A stretch of 8,237 nt of DNA from Nitrospira sp. UBA6909. GTDB lineage: Bacteria; Nitrospirota; Nitrospiria; Nitrospirales; Nitrospiraceae. Shown here piece after piece: positions 1-4,456 of the stretch. How positions within the stretch are numbered: the first letter of the stretch is position 1; the number at the start of each line of letters is the position of its first letter. The stretch lies in NCBI GenBank assembly GCA_002451055.1, contig DKBD01000178.1, positions 3,722-11,958 of the forward strand, in the 5' to 3' direction. The translations under genes were made by a program, and so were the position numbers. The notes under the pieces were generated by a model. That model was not told the origin of the DNA, searched no databases, and was given only the letters and a program-made list of their open reading frames with translations.

Positions 1-497
1 AGAGCGGCACGGAAGTCTTGTTTGGGATAGCCTTGGTTGTTGAAGAGGAGCGCCAGGGGAGGGCCGGAAATCGTCGTGACGGAGTAGAGGGTACCAAGCC
101 CCACTCCAAACGGTACGGCGATCGCCTTTTCAGCTCGAATAGGTTTTCGGATGCCTGCGGCCTGCAGAAGGATCAAGGGCAGCAGAAAGAGGTACGTGAT
201 GAACTTGATCCAGGCTGGTTGGACCAAAAAGAGCAAATAACTACCAATGCCGACTCCGACAACCAGGCCGCCTACGATCGGAAGGACGCGCCAGATGACG
301 TTGGGGATGTTTTCTCGGTTTATGAAGAGAACATAGGTGTTGATGACTATTTCGATGAGCACCAAGGCTGGATTCAGAACGCGATTGGTATAGAACAAGA
401 GGGCGACTGGGACAGTGATGGACGAAAAGCCGTAGCCGAGGGCGCCGTTGACCACCGCCGCGACGAACGTTATGGAAATGAGAACCAACTGGTCCAT
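1..497 (-). CDS. TauE/SafE-family membrane exporter (TSUP family), 3' end missing
   Basis: This gene reads leftward and runs off the window; the first 165 residues are visible with no stop. The protein is strongly hydrophobic, with membrane segments at roughly residues 3-20, 24-37, 43-60, 68-91, 97-114 and 125-143. Two stretches are characteristic of TauE/SafE: the glycine-rich NGALGYGFSSITVPV (residues 17-31) in the first half, and GPPLALLFNNQGYPK (145-159) followed by DFRA at the start of the second half. Family members have about 240-270 residues, so roughly 80-100 are missing. The family moves sulfite, sulfoacetate, thiosulfate or other small organic and sulfur anions across the inner membrane; the substrate cannot be read from sequence. 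The ATG at 495-497 is chosen because an AGGAAA lies upstream inside the end of the Rrf2 gene, which ends 6 nt before, so the two are almost certainly co-transcribed. That pairing favours a sulfur-related substrate. Confidence 0.88.
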   Translation of the reverse strand, partial: MDQLVLISITFVAAVVNGALGYGFSSITVPVALLFYTNRVLNPALVLIEIVINTYVLFINRENIPNVIWRVLPIVGGLVVGVGIGSYLLFLVQPAWIKFITYLFLLPLILLQAAGIRKPIRAEKAIAVPFGVGLGTLYSVTTISGPPLALLFNNQGYPKQDFRAA

Positions 498-503
498 AAT
501 CAA

Positions 504-938
504 TCAGTGTTTCCTGTGGCCGGCGGCGAAATCGGCCAGCGAATAGTTGTCCAATATCCCGGCGATGGCGTCCCGTACCGTGCCCATGACCTGTTGCACG
601 GGGCACCGGGCCTGATCGGCATACGGGCAATCGCTGCATTTTTGGTAGGCCGTCTTGCTGACACAGCCGATCGGAGCCAATGGACCGTCCAGTATGCGGA
701 TGACCTGACCAAGGGTGATGTCTTTAGGCGGTTTAATAAGGCGATAGCCTCCCTTGATGCCTCTGCGGCTAGAGAGAAGGCCGGCTCGCTTGAGGGCGAG
801 GAGGATTTGCTCCAGGAACTCGAAGGGAATGTGCTGACGGGCGGCGATGTCTTGGCGTTGCAAAGAGGACTTTCCGTGCGCCCCCGTGAGTTCGAGCAAG
901 GCGCGAAGGCCGTATTCGCTTTTCTTTGAAAGCTTCAT
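504..938 (-). CDS. Rrf2-family transcriptional regulator, probable Fe-S sensor
   Basis: This 144-residue protein has the usual Rrf2 length. It opens with MKLSKKSEYGLRALLEL, the standard Rrf2 first helix, followed by a winged helix-turn-helix at about residues 24-68, with the wing at SSRRGIKGGYRL. Four cysteines follow at 92, 101, 104 and 112, in the segment CVSKTAYQKCSDC and then C112. This is the region where IscR, NsrR and related members bind an Fe-S cluster, so a cluster is likely, though its type and signal (iron-sulfur status, NO, redox, cysteine or sulfide) are unknown. The DGPLAPIGCVS wording resembles Rrf2 proteins found beside sulfur-assimilation genes. The ATG at 936-938 gives the canonical N-terminus but has no clear Shine-Dalgarno; the bases before it are pyrimidine-rich. 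It is the first gene of a unit with the TauE/SafE gene, and an inverted repeat over its probable promoter suggests autoregulation. Confidence 0.93.
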   Translation of the reverse strand: MKLSKKSEYGLRALLELTGAHGKSSLQRQDIAARQHIPFEFLEQILLALKRAGLLSSRRGIKGGYRLIKPPKDITLGQVIRILDGPLAPIGCVSKTAYQKCSDCPYADQARCPVQQVMGTVRDAIAGILDNYSLADFAAGHRKH

Positions 939-981
939 GCGAGGCGGGATGAAAATACGACTTAGTTTATCAACAATGGCT

Positions 982-1011
982 ACAATATTGCATTCGATCT
1001 ATTGTCGTCAA
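982..1011 (-). promoter_or_regulatory. Candidate promoter of the Rrf2-TauE unit with overlapping operator
   Basis: Read on the minus strand, TTGACG (1011-1006) and TATTGT (987-982) are separated by 18 nt and match the sigma-70 -35 box in 5 of 6 and the -10 box in 4 of 6 positions. Transcription would start near 975, giving a leader of about 37 nt. The inverted repeat ACAATA-N12-TATTGT (982-1005) fills the spacer and contains the -10 box, the expected position for a repressor site. Another ACAAT lies at 973-977. Assignment to the Rrf2 protein is inference from proximity. Confidence 0.5.
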
Positions 1012-1019
1012 GAGCGCTG

Positions 1020-1078
1020 CAGCATGATTGCCAGCGCGATCTCTGTGATTTGCTCGCTTCACGCAGGCCATGATGCTG
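1020..1078. repeat. Imperfect inverted repeat in the divergent intergenic region
   Basis: CAGCAT at 1020-1025 pairs with ATGCTG at 1073-1078. With two mismatches the arms extend inward (AT with AT, GCC with GGC), giving 11 pairs around a loop of about 33 nt. It lies between the two divergent promoters with no T-run after it, so it is not a convincing terminator. No gene is visible here. It may be chance. Confidence 0.2.
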
Positions 1079-1122
1079 GCGAATGTGTGTCTGCAAACTG
1101 TTGATCGCAGAGGGAATGTTGC

Positions 1123-1159
1123 TTGACAGAGAAGAGCATTCTTGTTAGCTTGCCCCTCG
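1123..1159 (+). promoter_or_regulatory. Candidate sigma-70 promoter of glyQ-glyS
   Basis: A perfect TTGACA (1123-1128) is followed after 17 nt by TAGCTT (1146-1151), a weak -10 box matching 3 of 6 positions. A GC-rich stretch, CCCCTCG (1153-1159), sits at the expected start point, so the leader would be about 50 nt. That is too short for a T-box or glycine riboswitch. The -35 box and the CCCCTCG recur at identical spacing before ppdK, which raises confidence that both are real promoters. Confidence 0.6.
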
Positions 1160-1210
1160 TTTCGATAGGATAAAAATCAGATTATCAGTCCCATCCAGGC
1201 TGGGCCTTCC

Positions 1211-2152
1211 GTGAATTTTCAAGATTTGATCCTCACGTTGCATCAATTCTGGGCCGATCAAGGCTGTGTGATTCATCAGCCGTATGATATGGAGATGGGG
1301 GCCGGCACGTTTCATCCCGCGACCTTTCTTCGATCGCTGGGCCCTGAACCTTGGCGATCCGCCTATGCCCAGCCCTGTCGCCGCCCAACGGACGGGCGTT
1401 ATGGTGAAAATCCCAATCGCATGCAGCACTACTATCAGTATCAAGTCGTGCTGAAACCTTCCCCCGACAATATCCAGGAGCTCTATCTGGAAAGTTTGTC
1501 CCGGTTGGGGATTGACCCAAGACGACACGATATCCGTTTCATCCAAGATGATTGGGAATCGCCGACGTTGGGAGCGTGGGGGCTCGGCTGGGAAGTCCGT
1601 TTGGACGGGATGGAAATCACGCAGTTCACATATTTTCAAGAAATCGGCGGCATCGAGCTGAGCCCCATCACCGGCGAAATCACCTATGGGACCGAGCGCA
1701 TCGCCATGTACTTGCAGCAAGTGAACAACGTATTTGATCTGGCTTGGACAGACTCGATCAAGTATGGCGACATTCACCATGAAACCGAAGTACAGGGCTC
1801 TCGCTACAATTTCGAAGAGGGCGATGTGCCGATGTTGATGCAGTTGTTCCAATCGTATGAAGCCGAGTGCAAGCGGCTGCTTGCGCATACCGACAGACGC
1901 TTGACGTTGCCAGCGTATGATTACTGCATTAAATCATCCCATGCGTTCAATCTCTTGGATGCGCGCGGCGCCATCAGCGTCGCGGAGCGGACCGGCTATA
2001 TTGCACGGGTGCGGGCGTTGGCCAGACAGTGCGCCGAGCGCTACATCGAGGAGCGGGCGGCAATGGGCTATCCGTTGATGAACCGCACAGGACGACTCGG
2101 TGCCGTGAAATCTGGCGGAGTTCGATCGAAATCGGGAGCAGGCCGGAAGTAA
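1211..2152 (+). CDS. glyQ: Glycyl-tRNA synthetase alpha subunit
   Basis: The alpha subunit of the bacterial alpha2-beta2 glycyl-tRNA synthetase carries the class II catalytic core that makes glycyl-adenylate and charges tRNA-Gly in the cytoplasm. The protein has 313 residues and matches the family along its length: [17 protein letters not shown] (3-19), [13 protein letters not shown] (24-36), the motif 2 region [14 protein letters not shown] (57-70), [16 protein letters not shown] (78-93), the motif 3 region [15 protein letters not shown] (155-169) and [15 protein letters not shown] (246-260). The GTG start at 1211 gives the family's usual N-terminus. No in-frame ATG, GTG or TTG precedes it before the stop at 1166-1168, and its ribosome site is weak (AGG at 1197-1199). 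The final 19 or so residues form an unusual basic, glycine-rich tail (from RLGAVKSGG to GRK) beyond the usual family end at about 295. glyS follows after 6 nt. Confidence 0.97.
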   Translation: MNFQDLILTLHQFWADQGCVIHQPYDMEMGAGTFHPATFLRSLGPEPWRSAYAQPCRRPTDGRYGENPNRMQHYYQYQVVLKPSPDNIQELYLESLSRLGIDPRRHDIRFIQDDWESPTLGAWGLGWEVRLDGMEITQFTYFQEIGGIELSPITGEITYGTERIAMYLQQVNNVFDLAWTDSIKYGDIHHETEVQGSRYNFEEGDVPMLMQLFQSYEAECKRLLAHTDRRLTLPAYDYCIKSSHAFNLLDARGAISVAERTGYIARVRALARQCAERYIEERAAMGYPLMNRTGRLGAVKSGGVRSKSGAGRK

Positions 2153-2158
2153 TAGATT

Positions 2159-4348
2159 ATGGCCACGCGAAAAATAACCAGGCCTCCGAGCGCCGCGCCG
2201 AAACAGAAGAGAGAAGCTTCCACGAAGGCTGATGCCGAACTGTTGCTTGAGATCGGGGTTGAAGAGCTGCCGTACCAGTTTATCGTCCCCGCCCTGGCGG
2301 CTCTCAAAGAATCCGCTGAACGGCTGCTGAGCGATCAGCGGCTGGCCTTTCACGCGGTCCGCACGATGGGGACGCCGCGTCGGCTGACGGTGGCGGTCGA
2401 TGGTCTGGCAACTCGGCAAACGTCTGTCACGAAAGAAACGATGGGACCTCCGAAAGCGGTAGCTTTCGACCAGGCCGGCCAGCCCACCAAGGCCGCGATG
2501 GGATTTGCCGCCGGCCAAGGCCTCGCGGTTCAAGATCTTCAGGTCCGCCGGACTCCCAAAGGCGAGTATCTCTTTGCGGTGAAACACGAGGAGGGGCAGC
2601 CGTCCACCTCCGTGTTGGTCGACCTGCTACCGCATCTGGTGTCAGGCCTTGCGTTTCCCAAAGCCATGAAATGGAATGAGACCGGCTTGCGCTTTGCCCG
2701 TCCGGTCCGTTGGGTACTGGCGCTCTACGGAGGCTCGGTGCTTCCCATTCAAGCGGCTGGCCTCAAAGCGTCCAACCAGACCATTGGCCATCGAGTGTTG
2801 GGCAGAGGGAAGTGGGTCGAAGTCAAAGGTTCTGCGTCATACATCCGGACGTTGGAGGGTCACGGCGTCATCGTCGAACCGCAGCGCCGCCGCAAGCTGA
2901 TCGAAGAGCAGATTACCGACATCTGCCGCAAGGCCGGACTCCGACTGAATAAGGACCAAGACCTGCTCGATCAAGCGGTGTTTTCAACGGAGCTGCCTCA
3001 GACAATTATCGGGTCGTTCAAGGAAACCTATCTCGATATGCCGGAAGAGATCTTAATCACCTCGATGAAGGAACACCAGGGGTTCTTTTCCTTGCGGCGG
3101 AAACACAACGGAAAGCTGGCGGCCCATTTTATTGCCGTGGCCAACATCCGCGTCAAGGATATGTCCCTCATCCGTGAAGGCAATGAGCGGGTGTTGGCAG
3201 CCAGATTGGCCGACGCGAAGTTCTTTTTCGACGAAGATCGGAAGGTGAGCCTGAAGGAACGGGCGAAGAAATTGGCCGGGGTCACGTTCCACCAGAAGCT
3301 CGGCACGATGGAGCAAAAACAGGAGCGGGTGAAGAAGTTGGCCGGTTTCATCGCGACCGACCTGTGTCCCGGGCAAGATGAATTGAGACAGGTGTGCGAT
3401 CGGGCGGCGTCTGTGTCCAAAGCCGATCTTCTGACCGGCATTGTGGGCGAGTTTCCTGAATTGCAGGGCATCATGGGAGGTGTGTATTCCCTTCACGATG
3501 GAGAATCGCCCGCGGTGGCTCAGGCCATTCGAGAGCAGTACCTCCCCAAGGCGATCGAAGGGGAATTGCCCAAAACGCTGGCGGGACAGATCCTCTCATT
3601 GGCCGACCGGCTGGATTCCATTGCCGCATTTTTCCATGTGGGTATCGTGCCGACCGGCTCGGAAGATCCCTTTGCGCTCCGGCGGCATGCGACCGCGATC
3701 GTTCGAATTATTTTCGAAGGGAATATCCGAACGAATTTGACGAGACATATCATCACCGCGAGAAATCTCATTTCCGGTGATGGGTTCAAGGGGTTGTCGG
3801 ATTCAGAACAGCACAGCGTACGTCAAATTATTGAGTTTATCTTGGACCGGGTTCGACACTACAGCCGAGTGGTGTCTCTCTTGCGGGATGATATTATTGA
3901 TGCCGTCCTGAAGCCGGTTGGTGACAAGCCGCTGGATCTTGTCGATCTCGTCCTGAAAATGAAGGCGCTCGAAGCGGTCATGACGAAACCGGAGTTTGAC
4001 TCGTTGATCGTGGGTTTCAAGCGGGCGCACCGGCTTGTCGAGAAAGAACAGTGGACCAGGGAGCCGGTAGAGGTGACGCGGTTTCAGCATCCTGCCGAGT
4101 CCGCGCTCCACAAAGCTGTCTCGGATGAACGCGGCCGGATAGAGGCGTCCGTCAAAGCCGGCGAGTACATCCGGACCCTGGACGCGCTGGTCAGTCTCAA
4201 GCCGGCCATTGACGCCTTTTTCACGGCCGTGATGGTCAATGCGGATGATAAGGCGATCCGTAACAATAGATTGTCATTACTGAAAGAAGTGGATGATCTG
4301 TTCATGTCGTTCGCGGACCTGTCTCAGATTGTGGTACAAGGGAGCTGA
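2159..4348 (+). CDS. glyS: Glycyl-tRNA synthetase beta subunit
   Basis: The beta subunit of glycyl-tRNA synthetase recognises tRNA-Gly and is essential for the alpha subunit's activity. The protein has 729 residues, somewhat longer than the usual 690 or so. The family opening LLLEIGVEELPYQFIVPAL begins at residue 28. Other diagnostic stretches are KAMKWNETGLRFARPVRW (about 168-185), ITSMKEHQGFF (about 300-310) and the HD-like LADRLDSIAAFFHVG followed by SEDPFALRRHA (about 481-511). A helical anticodon-binding (DALR-type) C-terminal region occupies about 600-729. The first 27 residues (MATRKITRPPSAAPKQKRE and on) are a lysine/arginine-rich extension before the family start. The ATG at 2159 has GGAAG at 2145-2149, inside the end of glyQ, 6 nt before; this supports co-transcription and a balanced subunit supply. 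The gene shows no frameshift and ends immediately before the ppdK promoter. Confidence 0.97.
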   Translation: MATRKITRPPSAAPKQKREASTKADAELLLEIGVEELPYQFIVPALAALKESAERLLSDQRLAFHAVRTMGTPRRLTVAVDGLATRQTSVTKETMGPPKAVAFDQAGQPTKAAMGFAAGQGLAVQDLQVRRTPKGEYLFAVKHEEGQPSTSVLVDLLPHLVSGLAFPKAMKWNETGLRFARPVRWVLALYGGSVLPIQAAGLKASNQTIGHRVLGRGKWVEVKGSASYIRTLEGHGVIVEPQRRRKLIEEQITDICRKAGLRLNKDQDLLDQAVFSTELPQTIIGSFKETYLDMPEEILITSMKEHQGFFSLRRKHNGKLAAHFIAVANIRVKDMSLIREGNERVLAARLADAKFFFDEDRKVSLKERAKKLAGVTFHQKLGTMEQKQERVKKLAGFIATDLCPGQDELRQVCDRAASVSKADLLTGIVGEFPELQGIMGGVYSLHDGESPAVAQAIREQYLPKAIEGELPKTLAGQILSLADRLDSIAAFFHVGIVPTGSEDPFALRRHATAIVRIIFEGNIRTNLTRHIITARNLISGDGFKGLSDSEQHSVRQIIEFILDRVRHYSRVVSLLRDDIIDAVLKPVGDKPLDLVDLVLKMKALEAVMTKPEFDSLIVGFKRAHRLVEKEQWTREPVEVTRFQHPAESALHKAVSDERGRIEASVKAGEYIRTLDALVSLKPAIDAFFTAVMVNADDKAIRNNRLSLLKEVDDLFMSFADLSQIVVQGS

Positions 4349-4385
4349 TTGACACGGAGCGCGTGGGCGCAATAATTCCCCCTCG
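4349..4385 (+). promoter_or_regulatory. Candidate sigma-70 promoter of ppdK
   Basis: TTGACA (4349-4354) starts on the base after the glyS stop codon. After 16 nt comes AATAAT (4371-4376), matching the -10 consensus in 5 of 6 positions, then CCCCCTCG (4378-4385) around the expected start. The leader would be about 70 nt. ppdK therefore probably has its own transcription start. No terminator hairpin follows glyS, so read-through from the glyQ promoter remains possible. Confidence 0.68.
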
Positions 4386-4420
4386 AACCAAGTACTGGGC
4401 GACTACCGCGGCGCACATCG

Positions 4421-4432
4421 TCAACGCGTTGA
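4421..4432. repeat. 12-bp perfect palindrome in the ppdK leader
   Basis: TCAACGCGTTGA is its own reverse complement. It lies about 40 nt after the predicted transcription start and 10 nt before the ppdK Shine-Dalgarno. Flanking TCG and CGA extend the symmetry with a one-base offset. As RNA its centre is too tight for a good hairpin, so a dimeric DNA-binding protein site is more likely than an attenuator. It could also be chance. Confidence 0.35.
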
Positions 4433-4442
4433 ACGAATTGTA

Positions 4443-4448
4443 AAGGAG
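4443..4448 (+). promoter_or_regulatory. Strong ribosome binding site of ppdK
   Basis: AAGGAG lies 8 nt before the GTG start at 4457. It is the best Shine-Dalgarno in the window and fixes the ppdK start, which begins the family's N-terminal sequence directly. Confidence 0.85.
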
Positions 4449-4456
4449 ACGCAGGC

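Noticed and set aside
18..929. A 303-codon open frame on the plus strand
   Set aside because: It lies antisense to both the Rrf2 and TauE/SafE genes. Its translation is rich in charged residues with no recognisable domain, while both minus-strand genes match known families throughout.
847..1104. An 85-codon plus-strand open frame crossing the divergent region
   Set aside because: It starts antisense inside the Rrf2 gene, runs through that gene's probable promoter, and has no recognisable product or ribosome site.
1158..1210. A T-box or glycine riboswitch controlling glyQ
   Set aside because: The predicted leader is only about 50 nt, with no specifier stem, no T-box sequence and no terminator. 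It is too short for either element.
1145..1888. A 247-codon minus-strand open frame over glyQ
   Set aside because: It is fully antisense to strongly conserved glyQ codons and shows no family signature, so it is a shadow frame.
4349..4456. A transcription terminator between glyS and ppdK
   Set aside because: There is no GC-rich hairpin followed by a T-run. The only symmetrical element is the short palindrome at 4421-4432.
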